Positions 42,447 to 50,896 of a DNA stretch of 64,000 nt are shown piece after piece (the first letter of the stretch is position 1; every line of letters starts with the position of its first letter). The notes beneath the pieces were generated by a model. That model searched no databases, was not told the DNA's origin, and saw only the letters and a program-made list of their open reading frames with translations. The stretch lies in the NCBI GenBank assembly GCA_031548435.1, contig JAVBRA010000010.1, positions 1-64,000 on the forward strand, given 5' to 3'. The stretch is from JAVBRA01 sp031548435 (lineage in GTDB: Bacteria > Bacteroidota > Bacteroidia > Bacteroidales > Rikenellaceae). The position numbers and the translations under genes were made by a program.

Positions 42447-44051
42447 TCAGCGGCGTGGGGCGTTCCCGACGACAAAAGAGCCGGAGACCCCGATCTGCCG
42501 TACAAAATGGTCGTCGTGCGAAACGACCAGCAGGCCGCCGCGATAATCGCCGATGGTACGCGCAAGCACCTCCAGCGCCGGAATGTCGAGGTTGTTGGTC
42601 GGTTCGTCGAGGACGATCAGGTCGGGCGCGCCGCCGGCCACCGACAGGCAACACAGGCACAGTCGCATTTTCTCGCCGCCGCTCAGGGCTCCGCACGGGC
42701 GATCCCACGTATCATGGGGAAAAAGAAAGCGGTTCAGGCGTATATTCACCTCGTGTTCGGGCAGGTTGTTCCGGTTGTGGCGTTGCGCCATTTCTCCCAC
42801 GGTTGCCTCCGGGTCGAGCAGCGAATACTCCTGATCCAGACAGATCCGGTCGAATTCGGCGCGTTCGATCGTCCCTGACGAGGGTTCGAGCCGGCCGATG
42901 AGCAACTTCGCCAGCGTGGTCTTCCCTGAGCCGTTGTCGCCGTCCAAACGGATTCGGTCGTTGCTGAACAGTTTGAAGTCGATCGGTTCGGGCCACAGCG
43001 GATCGCCGCCATCATATGAAAAATTGATCCCCTGCGCATCGACCAGCAGCTTGCCTGCGTGGAGCTGCGAATTGTCGAAATCGACCTTCAGTTCTTTCAG
43101 GTTTTCGCGCCGCTGTTTCAGTTCGGTCAGTTTTTCCGTTCCCTCGCTGATGATCGCGGCGTGTCGGCCCCTGAGCGAGGCGGCGGTGTTCTCGGCCGAA
43201 TCACGCAAGGTGTTGCGCATGATACGGGGCACCTGCATCTTGTTTTTTTCGCCCTGACGGGCCGTGCGCCGCTCCTGCCGCAGAGCCGTCTCGTTCGCCT
43301 GTTTGCGCGCCAGGCGAATGCTCTTCTCCTGTTCATGGATGCTCTCTTCCAGCGCATTCTCTTCAACTTCTTTCCGTTGGCGGTAGAACGAATAATTGCC
43401 GCCGTAAAGCCTCATGCCGCACCCCGAGAGTTCATACGTGGCGACGAACCTGTCGAGCAGGGCGACGTCGTGGCTCACCACCATCATCGCCGCTGCGGAT
43501 TCTTCGACATAGCGGTGCAGCATCGCGCGGCCCGCACGGTCGAGGTGGTTGGTCGGCTCATCGAGCAATACGATTTCGGGATGGTGGAGCAACAGGCCCG
43601 CCAGCAGCAACCGTGTCCGTTCGCCCCCGCTCAGGCTGTCGGCCGGCATTGAGGGCGTAACGTGCGGCAGGCGCCACTGGCCGAGCGCCTCGCGGCACCG
43701 GCCCTCGATCTCCCAATCGTCGGCAAGGGTGTCGTAATCGGCCTGCGACACGCTTCCCTTCACAATGGCATCGAGAGCAGCCAGTTTACCGTCCACCCCC
43801 AACAACTGCGCCACGGTTTTGCCCGTCGGCCCCACGTGCTGGGGAATATAATAAGGAGCGGACGAACAGGCGACGCTCCCCTGTTCGGAAAACAGAATAC
43901 CCGCCACCAGCTTCAACAACGTCGACTTACCGGCCCCGTTGGCACCGACAACCGACACTTTCTCATGATCCTGTACGGAAAAACTCACGCCGCTGAACAG
44001 CGGCTCGTGATTGGGATAGCGGAACGACAGCCCGCCAACGACTATACTCAT
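42447..44051 (-). CDS. ABC-F family ATP-binding protein (two ABC domains)
   Basis: This 534-residue cytoplasmic protein has tandem ABC domains and no membrane segment, as in the ABC-F translation factors/ribosome-protection proteins. Domain 1: G-A-N-G-A-G-K-S-T, L-S-G-G-E-R-T-R-L and V-L-L-D-E-P-T-N-H-L-D. A charged coiled-coil linker rich in Arg/Lys/Glu (about 250-330) follows. Domain 2: G-D-N-G-S-G-K-T-T, L-S-G-G-E-K-M-R-L and D-L-I-V-L-D-E-P-T-N-N-L-D. The start chosen is MSIVVGGLSF at 44051; in-frame ATGs at 44069 and 44102 would add 6 or 17 residues. A ~200-base leader with a hairpin and a tiny reading frame precedes it, so leader-mediated regulation is possible. Antibiotic resistance cannot be inferred from sequence alone. 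Confidence 0.9.
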   Translation of the reverse strand: MSIVVGGLSFRYPNHEPLFSGVSFSVQDHEKVSVVGANGAGKSTLLKLVAGILFSEQGSVACSSAPYYIPQHVGPTGKTVAQLLGVDGKLAALDAIVKGSVSQADYDTLADDWEIEGRCREALGQWRLPHVTPSMPADSLSGGERTRLLLAGLLLHHPEIVLLDEPTNHLDRAGRAMLHRYVEESAAAMMVVSHDVALLDRFVATYELSGCGMRLYGGNYSFYRQRKEVEENALEESIHEQEKSIRLARKQANETALRQERRTARQGEKNKMQVPRIMRNTLRDSAENTAASLRGRHAAIISEGTEKLTELKQRRENLKELKVDFDNSQLHAGKLLVDAQGINFSYDGGDPLWPEPIDFKLFSNDRIRLDGDNGSGKTTLAKLLIGRLEPSSGTIERAEFDRICLDQEYSLLDPEATVGEMAQRHNRNNLPEHEVNIRLNRFLFPHDTWDRPCGALSGGEKMRLCLCCLSVAGGAPDLIVLDEPTNNLDIPALEVLARTIGDYRGGLLVVSHDDHFVRQIGVSGSFVVGNAPRR

Positions 44052-44125
44052 TTCGACAACGATTAACATACGCCCGCCGGGGATGGCAGGCAATTTGGAC
44101 ATACGGTTTCCGGAGTTTCAGGGAC

Positions 44126-44144
44126 GCCGGTTGCGCAAACCGGC
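44126..44144 (-). promoter_or_regulatory. Leader hairpin of the ABC-F gene
   Basis: A 7-base GCCGGTT/AACCGGC stem with a GCGCA-type loop, in the 5' leader about 75 bases before the ABC-F start and two bases after the stop of the five-codon frame at 44147-44164. Confidence 0.45.
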
Positions 44145-44146
44145 CG

Positions 44147-44164
44147 TTAATCGTTTTTTCTCAT
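44147..44164 (-). CDS. Possible leader peptide M-R-K-N-D
   Basis: A five-codon frame (ATG at 44164, TAA ending at 44147) lies within the predicted ABC-F leader and directly precedes the hairpin at 44126-44144. Placement is like ribosome-stalling leader peptides that control ABC-F and erm genes in other phyla. Chance occurrence of so short a frame is quite possible. Confidence 0.25.
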   Translation of the reverse strand: MRKND

Positions 44165-44254
44165 CGGATTGTTTTTAAGGCGCTGCCCGAACTGTTTTTT
44201 ATTTTTGCCGGGAGTTCTTCCCCTCCCTGTCCGTGCAACACCCTGGTGATGGAG

Positions 44255-44262
44255 CAAAGATA
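44255..44262 (-). promoter_or_regulatory. -7 promoter box upstream of the ABC-F gene
   Basis: TATCTTTG on the minus strand, with a weak -33 position about 19 bases upstream. Transcription starting here would give a ~195-base untranslated leader. Confidence 0.5.
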
Positions 44263-44393
44263 CGGTTTTTAATTGTTTCTTCATAAACGGCGGGATATCC
44301 CAATGCAGCACTCTCCGGAAAATTATCCGTCCGCAAATGCCCCGAAACCAATCTCTTCGCATGCATATATCGCTGAAATAAAATGCATTACAG

Positions 44394-46205
44394 CTAATCA
44401 GCATCCAGATTCAGTTCTTTTTTCAACAGGAGGATCTTTTCGTTCTTTTCGACCATCAGCCGAAGCTTGTCTTCGATTTTTACGGGGCGTTGGAGCGAAC
44501 CGTCCTGCACCACCTCGATGTCGAACCCGAGCGTGATTCTCTGCCCCAGATAGCTGGTTATTTTGGCTATGATCTCGGGTTTCGATCCCAGGATTTCATC
44601 TTTGATCACATCGCCGGGAACCTTCATCCGGATGATTGCGCCGTCTACTTCGATCAGATCGAAGGCCGCGGCCAGCCTCGGGCGCACGGACTGGAACTCT
44701 TCGCGCATCGCCTCCACCGCCCGACGGATACGGCCGGACAGTTCGGGCTGCGGGCTTTCGGAGATTTCGTCGTCTTTTTCCTCGGCCGGGGTGTCGGATT
44801 GTTTTCCTGGAGCCGACAGAATGTCTTTGATCGAGATGCCGGTGATGGAACGGTTCTGCCCCGCCGCTGTTTGGGACGTGACTGCGGTGGATTTTTTTGC
44901 CGGGGGGGCTTGATGTGTCTCCTCCGACGAAGCCGGAGCCTCCCGGGGCGGGAGCTGAACCTGCGGTGCGGGAGCCTCGGGAGGCGTTTCCAGGGCCGGC
45001 ATGGCGCCTGAAGGCATCTGTCCGACGGCGGCCGGTTGTGCTATTGCGGCCGGTTTATTTTCCGGATCGGGCAGATGAAGTTCTTCGTCCGCCGCGTCGG
45101 TTACATCATTTTTTTTTTTGTCGAAACCGCAAAGTTTCATCAGGGCAATCTCGACGTGGAGCCGCTGGTTCGAACTGTTGCGGTAACTGGTGTCGGTGGC
45201 CGTGAGCAGCGTGATGCCCTGGAACAGGTAGTCGGTGTCGCACCGCGCCGCCTGGTCGACATAGCGTTTGGACATCGCCCCGGTCACCTCCATCAGCGGA
45301 ACCGTCGATGGGTTCTTGCACAGCAGCAGGTTGCGGAAGTGGTCATTGAGCCCGGCAATGAACAGGTGCCCCGAGAACCCCTTGCGCAGGATCTCGTCGA
45401 AAGCCAGCATGGCACTCACGTAGTCGCCCCCCAACAGCATGTCGGTGATGCGGAAGTAGGTTTCGTAGTCGAGCACGTTGAGCACTTGCGCCACCTGGGT
45501 GAATTGCAGGTCGTTGCCGCAGAACGACACCACCTTGTCGAACATCGACAGGGCGTCGCGCATGGCGCCGTCGGCTTTTTGGGCGATCAGGTGCAGCGAC
45601 TCCTCGTCGGAGGTAACCCCCTCGTTCCCGGCGATATAGCGCAGGTATGCCACCCCGTCCTCGACCTTGATGCGGTTGAAGTCGTAGATCTGGCAGCGCG
45701 ACAATATCGTGGGCAGTATCTTGTGTTTCTCGGTGGTGGCCAGAATGAACACGGCGTGCGCGGGCGGCTCCTCCAGCGTCTTGAGAAAGGCGTTGAAGGC
45801 GGCCTGCGAGAGCATGTGCACCTCGTCGATGATGTAAACGCTGTAACGGCCGATCTGCGGCGGGATGCGCACCTGGTCGGTCAGGGCGCGGATGTCGTCG
45901 ACCGAGTTGTTCGAGGCGGCGTCGAGCTCGTGGATGTTGAACGACCGCGACTCGTTGAACGACAGGCACGACTCGCACTGTCCGCAAGCGTCGGCCCCCG
46001 CCGGGTCGAGGCAGTTGATGGCCTTGGCGAAGATGCGCGCGCAGGTGGTCTTGCCCACGCCCCTGGGGCCGCAGAACAGGTAGGCGTGCGCCAGGTGCCC
46101 GCGGCTGATGGCGTTGCGCAGCGTGGAAGTGATATGCGCCTGCCCCACAACCGTTTCGAAGGTCGCCGGGCGGTATTTGAGTGCCGATACGATGAAGTCG
46201 TTCAT
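44394..46205 (-). CDS. dnaX: DNA polymerase III subunit gamma/tau (contains an A11 slippage-type tract)
   Basis: This is the clamp-loader ATPase, 603 residues. AAA+ domain: Walker A G-P-R-G-V-G-K-T-T (about 47-55), zinc-binding cysteines in the C...C-G-Q-C-E-S-C segment, and Walker B with the V-Y-I-I-D-E-V-H-M sensor region near 115. Domains II-III extend to about residue 360. A Pro/Ala/Glu-rich linker (about 370-500) joins the tau-type C-terminal domain. At codons 363-366 the coding strand has eleven consecutive A (45109-45119). One extra A gives K-K-K-K followed at once by TGA; one fewer gives K-K-K-M-M then TAA. Slippage would therefore make a ~366-residue gamma-like product lacking the C-terminal half. 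Confidence 0.93.
   Translation of the reverse strand: MNDFIVSALKYRPATFETVVGQAHITSTLRNAISRGHLAHAYLFCGPRGVGKTTCARIFAKAINCLDPAGADACGQCESCLSFNESRSFNIHELDAASNNSVDDIRALTDQVRIPPQIGRYSVYIIDEVHMLSQAAFNAFLKTLEEPPAHAVFILATTEKHKILPTILSRCQIYDFNRIKVEDGVAYLRYIAGNEGVTSDEESLHLIAQKADGAMRDALSMFDKVVSFCGNDLQFTQVAQVLNVLDYETYFRITDMLLGGDYVSAMLAFDEILRKGFSGHLFIAGLNDHFRNLLLCKNPSTVPLMEVTGAMSKRYVDQAARCDTDYLFQGITLLTATDTSYRNSSNQRLHVEIALMKLCGFDKKKNDVTDAADEELHLPDPENKPAAIAQPAAVGQMPSGAMPALETPPEAPAPQVQLPPREAPASSEETHQAPPAKKSTAVTSQTAAGQNRSITGISIKDILSAPGKQSDTPAEEKDDEISESPQPELSGRIRRAVEAMREEFQSVRPRLAAAFDLIEVDGAIIRMKVPGDVIKDEILGSKPEIIAKITSYLGQRITLGFDIEVVQDGSLQRPVKIEDKLRLMVEKNEKILLLKKELNLDAD
45109..45119 (-). promoter_or_regulatory. 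A11 slippage tract in dnaX (recoding candidate)
   Basis: Eleven A in the coding strand at the domain III/linker boundary, with a stop immediately in both alternative frames (TGA directly after the run in one, TAA after two ATG codons in the other). Thermus dnaX makes gamma by slippage at an A9 run; this tract is longer and has the same logic. Confidence 0.6.
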
Positions 46206-46535
46206 GAAAGAGGGTCTCCCTGCTAAATCCGGCCCACATTATGCTGCGGCGCCGATGAGCAAATATAACGAATATATTTCGAATTTACGGAATAATTTAC
46301 CGCCGCCATTCCGAGCGAACGCAGCGACGCACCCACAGGGTGTTTTTGATCAATCTCCGTCCGACGTTCATCTGCCGCGGCAAGCGCCTCCTGGGTGTCA
46401 CCCCGAATGGGCGCAGCGACGCACCCACAGGGCGCTTTAGAATAGCGTCACAAACGCGCTTTGAACAGGAAACTCGAACATCGCCTTCATAAGTCATTCG
46501 ATGGGTGTTCCGGATGACAAAAAAAGGGCCTGGAT
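46206..46535. repeat. Intergenic region with a 20-bp direct repeat
   Basis: No gene is seen between dnaX and dut. GCAGCGACGCACCCACAGGG occurs at 46321-46340 and again at 46413-46432, each preceded by a CCGARNG-like stretch, about 92 bases apart. The segment 'CATTCCGAGCG' here also recurs loosely in other gaps (for example near 60565, 49430 and 21165), suggesting a scattered extragenic repeat. About 20 bases before dnaX is AT-rich and may hold its promoter. Confidence 0.45.
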
Positions 46536-46970
<435 letters not shown>

Positions 46971-47123
46971 GATTCCTTTCTTTTTATGGTTTGAATCGTT
47001 TTGTTTCTGAAAATCCATTGCGTCGGGAAGCTGCTTTATCAATGAAAAATGCTCCCTCCTCTATGGAATGGCTCCGTTTTATCGTTGGAAACGCTTCATT
47101 TCGTTCAGGATGACAGCAGAGTG

Positions 47124-48590
47124 TCATCTTTTTCCCATCACCGAGCGGGCCAGCCGCACCAGGTCTATTTCTTCTTTCTTCACCACCAGTGCCACGAACA
47201 GCGCCAGCGAAACGACGTTCAGCCCGTAACGCAACAGCACATTGCCGTCCATCCACAGGCGGCTGGCCCTGTAGAGTCCGACCCCGGCCAGGACGTAAAG
47301 CCCGATGCGGCGCAGGTCGAACGGAATGGGATAATGCCTCATGCACAGGAAGTAGCTCGCCGCCACCATCACCGCCTCGCTGCACAGCCTCGTGATGGCC
47401 GCCCCTTCGTATCCCAGCGCAGGGATCAGGGCGATGTTGAGCCCCAGGGTGAACACCAGTCCCGAACCGGTGATCCACATGGCGTATTTGGTCTGGTGGG
47501 TCTGCTTGTACCAGAACGAGAGGTTGAGCCACACGCCCGCCAGAATGTTGGCCAGCAGCACCATCGGGATAATGGACATCCCCTGGCGGAAATCCGCCCC
47601 CACGATCAGCGAGAATTCAGGCAGGAACAGCGTCATGAGCAGATAAATGCCCACCGACACGACGATAAAGTATTTCATCGCCTCGGCATTGGCCCGGCGG
47701 AAGTCGTCCTTTTTGAACTCGGACAGGAAGAACGGTTCGGCCGCCATACGGTACATCTGCGTAAAAAGCACGATGATCACCGCCACCTTGGTCGTGGCGC
47801 CGTAGATGCCCAACTGCCCGTCGGCGATGCCCCTCGGCAGCAGGAATTTGATGAATTGCCGGTCGATGAACTCGTTGGCCGTGCCGGCGATGCCGCTTAT
47901 CAGCAGCGGCAGCGAGTAAACGAAAATGGTGCGGAACAGCACTTTATCGATGCGCGGCCTCATGCCCCGGTAGTCGGGATAGAGGATCAGCAGCGTGACC
48001 GCGCTGGCGATTAGGTTGGCCACCAGCACGTATCCCGCACCGAAGTCGCTGCTGAACCACATCCCGCCGCTGATGCGCGGCAGCACCGAATAGAAGAACA
48101 GGCACGCGGCCACGTTCACCAGCACATTGACGACCTTGATGGCGGCGAACCGCCCCGGTCTGCACTCGAACCGCAGCCGGTTGAAGGGGATGATGGCCGC
48201 GATGTCGGCCACGATGATGCCCGCAATCAGCAGCACGTACGACGGATGGTCGCCGTAGCGCATGGCCGTCGCCAATGGCCTGAAAAACAACAGCGCCAGC
48301 AGCAGGAACATCCCGCTGGCCAGCAGCGTCGCGCCCCAAGTGGTGCTGAAGACTTTCTGCCGCTCGTTCCCGTCGGCGGCTTTGGCTGCAAACCGGAAGT
48401 AGCCGGTCTCCATGCCCATGGTCAGCACGATGACGATGAACGGGATCAGCGAATAGAAATCGGTGACGTTGCCGTACACCTCTTTGGTAAGCACACGGGT
48501 CAGGTAGGGGGTGAGCAGGTAGTTGATGAACCGCGCCACCACGCTGCTCAGACCATATGCGGCCGTATGTCCGGCGAGCCTGCGGAGCAT
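47124..48590 (-). CDS. Oligosaccharide flippase / MATE-like polysaccharide exporter
   Basis: The protein has 488 residues and about 14 predicted helices, a Wzx/MVF-type flippase moving lipid-linked sugars across the inner membrane. It starts M-L-R-R-L-A-G-H-T-A-A-Y-G-L-S-S-V-V-A-R-F, the usual amphipathic entry of polysaccharide-biosynthesis exporters, and contains F-S-T-T-W-G-A-T-L and N-E-F-I-D-R-Q-F-I-K-F-L-L-P segments typical of this group in Bacteroidota. The open frame extends to 48662 without coding character. It is not in a glycan cluster here; dut lies downstream on the same strand. Substrate unknown. Confidence 0.88.
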   Translation of the reverse strand: MLRRLAGHTAAYGLSSVVARFINYLLTPYLTRVLTKEVYGNVTDFYSLIPFIVIVLTMGMETGYFRFAAKAADGNERQKVFSTTWGATLLASGMFLLLALLFFRPLATAMRYGDHPSYVLLIAGIIVADIAAIIPFNRLRFECRPGRFAAIKVVNVLVNVAACLFFYSVLPRISGGMWFSSDFGAGYVLVANLIASAVTLLILYPDYRGMRPRIDKVLFRTIFVYSLPLLISGIAGTANEFIDRQFIKFLLPRGIADGQLGIYGATTKVAVIIVLFTQMYRMAAEPFFLSEFKKDDFRRANAEAMKYFIVVSVGIYLLMTLFLPEFSLIVGADFRQGMSIIPMVLLANILAGVWLNLSFWYKQTHQTKYAMWITGSGLVFTLGLNIALIPALGYEGAAITRLCSEAVMVAASYFLCMRHYPIPFDLRRIGLYVLAGVGLYRASRLWMDGNVLLRYGLNVVSLALFVALVVKKEEIDLVRLARSVMGKR

Positions 48591-48885
48591 TTTTTGTTTG
48601 TTTTTTATTAAGGAATCTTTATTCCGCTTTTGTCTTGACACAAAAGTGGAGCAAAAAGTCAAGGCCCGATGATTTTGTATGACCCATTAACAGCACGTCG
48701 TCGGGCCAACGCCAAACCCGCTTCGCTCAAACAACGCGTTGGCTTATCCGCCGCCTTAGCTGTATGGGGCTCCATACAAAACCATAGGCCGGCCGCGCTC
48801 CCGATCGCGATCACAAAAAAGGGGGCGCTTGCAATCACCTTTGAACACAATCAACGCCCCTGATTACAACTGCGTCTGCGACGCC
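48591..48885. other. Non-coding stretch between the flippase and SPOR genes
   Basis: No supported gene. It contains CTTTTGT...ACAAAAG (about 48620-48642), then AAAAAGTCAAGGCC and several GC-rich dyads. Short frames on both strands here have no start context or export signal. From memory, the ACAAAAGTGGAGCAAAAAGTCAAGG stretch resembles a recurring Bacteroidota extragenic sequence, but only one copy is in this window. Confidence 0.3.
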
Positions 48886-49335
48886 CTACTGCATGAATAC
48901 CGACAGCGGAATATCGTCCGCCGGCACGATGATCGACTTGGGATAGGTCGCCTGGATCTTGCTCAGCACCACGCTGGCATCGGCCCGGGTAAGGCAGTTG
49001 CCCACCGTCACCTTGTAATAGGGCGACTTGTATTCGCGGTACACGGGGATGTCGGGGAAGTTGGTCTTGAAATTCTCGCACAGCGCCTCCGACTCGTAAC
49101 GCGCCGTCTGGCTGTTGTCCGAGAAGATGCTGACGCGGAACCCCCGCACTTTTCCCGTGGCGCGGGCCGCGACGAACTGTCCGACGGCCGCCTCGACGCC
49201 GGCCGATTCGGTGACCGTGACCGTCCCTTGCCCGCCGGAGGGCGTTTCCAGCGCTTTGATGTAGTCGGAATGTTGCTGGGCGCGGGCGCTAAAGGCCAGC
49301 GTGGCAAGCAACAGGACGGAAACCATTTTTTTCAT
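48886..49335 (-). CDS. Secreted SPOR-domain protein
   Basis: The protein has 149 residues from MKKMVSVLLL at 49335; a GTG three codons upstream is the alternative. A signal peptide (about 1-20, ending S-A-R-A-Q-Q) is followed by a SPOR-type peptidoglycan-binding domain (about 60-140) with F-R-V-S-I-F-S-D-N-S-Q-T-A and Y-K-V-T-V-G-N-C-L-T-R-A-D-A, the beta-alpha-beta repeat of the fold. SPOR domains bind denuded glycan strands at division sites. It is likely a periplasmic cell-wall-associated protein and is monocistronic. Confidence 0.85.
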   Translation of the reverse strand: MKKMVSVLLLATLAFSARAQQHSDYIKALETPSGGQGTVTVTESAGVEAAVGQFVAARATGKVRGFRVSIFSDNSQTARYESEALCENFKTNFPDIPVYREYKSPYYKVTVGNCLTRADASVVLSKIQATYPKSIIVPADDIPLSVFMQ

Positions 49336-49564
49336 GTCAGGCACGATTTAAATTTCGGATTTATTACCCTTATTCTTTCAAAACAGATCCTTCGTCGCGA
49401 CACTTTCTCCGAGAATGGCAGATTCCGGGATGCGTCATTCCGAAACGAATCCGAAGCAACGCCCAAAGGAAACGATCGGTCTGGTTCTGTGCTTCCGCAG
49501 GCGGAAAAGCCTCTTCATCAACAAGCGAAACGGGTTGCTGACGCCAGGCGGGCCCACGGCTTTC

Positions 49565-50068
49565 TCAGTCGAACAGGCTGTCAATGGACTCTTCATCCAC
49601 TCCGCACATTTCCAGGAACTTATCGAGCGGTTTTTTGTACGTCACCTTTTTCACGCTCTTGCCCGAGGTGAGGGTGGCGCTGATGCGCACTTCCATCTGC
49701 GAGGGGTCTTCCATGGCGCTCTGGGCGCTGAACACGCTCATAAGGCTGGTGAAGCGGGCGGTCATGTTCAGCGGCACGTCGCTGGTGCTGTTGGCCGGAA
49801 CGGTGATGTCGCCCTGCGAAGAGATGATGAAGAAAGTGTTTTTCTCCCCCTTTTTCGCCAAGTAGAAATTCAGGTTCTTGACAATCAGGTCTTTTTTGGC
49901 TTTGTTATCGATGACGGCGATGGCGTTCAACCCGAACTTGGGCAGCATGCCGCCGCTGGCGATGTCCGTTGTCTGGGGATCCTTGATGTCTATGATCGAA
50001 TAATCGGAGTACTTGATGCACGAGGCGAACACTACCCCGGCCAGAACGATTGCTAACAGTTTTTTCAT
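49565..50068 (-). CDS. Lipoprotein, LEA/DUF-like beta-sandwich
   Basis: The protein has 167 residues with a signal peptide and lipobox V-F-A-S-C (Cys at residue 17). The mature portion has a strand pattern such as A-I-A-V-I-D-N-K-A-K-K-D-L-I-V-K-N-L-N-F-Y-L and a D-I-T-V-P-A-N-S-T-S-D-V-P-L turn, resembling LEA14/WHy-type immunoglobulin-like domains. This family call is tentative. It lies 11 bases downstream of ubiE on the same strand, so co-transcription is likely. Confidence 0.7.
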   Translation of the reverse strand: MKKLLAIVLAGVVFASCIKYSDYSIIDIKDPQTTDIASGGMLPKFGLNAIAVIDNKAKKDLIVKNLNFYLAKKGEKNTFFIISSQGDITVPANSTSDVPLNMTARFTSLMSVFSAQSAMEDPSQMEVRISATLTSGKSVKKVTYKKPLDKFLEMCGVDEESIDSLFD

Positions 50069-50079
50069 TGTATTGTCGG

Positions 50080-50820
50080 TTATGTTGATTGCTCTTTATA
50101 TCCGCAGTAGATCGAGGCGATGCCCGTCATCAACTGCCGGTGCGTGGTGCGGCCGAACCCCGAGGCGGCCATCAAAGATAGAAAACTTTTCCCGGACGGA
50201 AAAACATCGACCGACCGGGGCAGGTAGCGGTAGGCGTTGCGATCGCGCGAGAAAAACCCGCCGACCCCCGGCAACACCTTCATGAAATAGAGCCTGTAAG
50301 CCCACCTCACAAACCGGTTCGAGGGCATCGAAAATTCGAGGATGCACACCATGCCGCCGGGCCGCAGCACGCGGTTCATCTCGCGCAGGCCCTGCTCCAG
50401 GTTCTCGAAGTTGCGCACGCCGAACGCCGCGGTCACGACGTCGAAACTGTCGTCGGCCAGGGGGAGGTTCTCGGCGTCGGCCTGCATCAGGGCGATGCGG
50501 CCTCCGAGTCCGGTGCGGGCCACTTTCGCCCTGCCGACCTCCAGCATCCCGGCCGAAAGATCCGATCCGGTGATCGCGCAGCCGGGCACCCTGCGGGCCA
50601 GGGTGATGGCCAGATCGCCCGTGCCGGTGGCCACGTCCAGAAGCGTCGAGGGGTTGTTCTTTTTCACGATCCGGGCCACTTTTTCGCGCCATCGGCGGTC
50701 AATGCCCAGCGACAGCAGGTGGTTGAGAAAATCGTAACGCGGGGCGATGCGGTCGAACATCCGGCCCACCTGCCCCTTTTTGGACAATTCGCTCTCCTTA
50801 TATGGTTTTATCTGGGTCAT
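50080..50820 (-). CDS. ubiE: Demethylmenaquinone methyltransferase (UbiE/MenG)
   Basis: This SAM-dependent enzyme performs the last step of menaquinone synthesis, methylating demethylmenaquinone. The 246-residue protein shows the family start segment G-R-M-F-D-R-I-A-P-R-Y-D-F-L-N-H-L-L-S, the SAM-binding L-D-V-A-T-G-T-G-D-L-A and the A-F-G-V-R-N-F motif, plus F-F-S-R-D-R-N-A-Y-R-Y-L-P-R-S-V. Menaquinone is the expected quinone in Bacteroidales. It is upstream of the LEA-like lipoprotein gene, and its start is close to the end of the LolE-type gene on the same strand. Confidence 0.94.
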   Translation of the reverse strand: MTQIKPYKESELSKKGQVGRMFDRIAPRYDFLNHLLSLGIDRRWREKVARIVKKNNPSTLLDVATGTGDLAITLARRVPGCAITGSDLSAGMLEVGRAKVARTGLGGRIALMQADAENLPLADDSFDVVTAAFGVRNFENLEQGLREMNRVLRPGGMVCILEFSMPSNRFVRWAYRLYFMKVLPGVGGFFSRDRNAYRYLPRSVDVFPSGKSFLSLMAASGFGRTTHRQLMTGIASIYCGYKEQST

Positions 50821-50896
50821 TTCGGGTTTGCGGTTCTTTCACTTTCCGACATCATTGAACGTATAAATATTCCTGCTAAAAAACACACTGTGTGTG

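Noticed and set aside
42447..44051. Calling the ABC-F protein an antibiotic-resistance determinant
   Set aside because: ABC-F members include many housekeeping translation factors; the interdomain linker that decides specificity cannot be judged by eye.
44147..44404. 85-codon minus-strand frame in the ABC-F/dnaX gap
   Set aside because: It crosses the predicted promoter and has no coding character; only its last five codons are of interest as a possible leader peptide.
48659..48863. Short frames on both strands between the flippase and SPOR genes
   Set aside because: No signal, domain or promoter; the sequence looks like extragenic repeat DNA with dyads.
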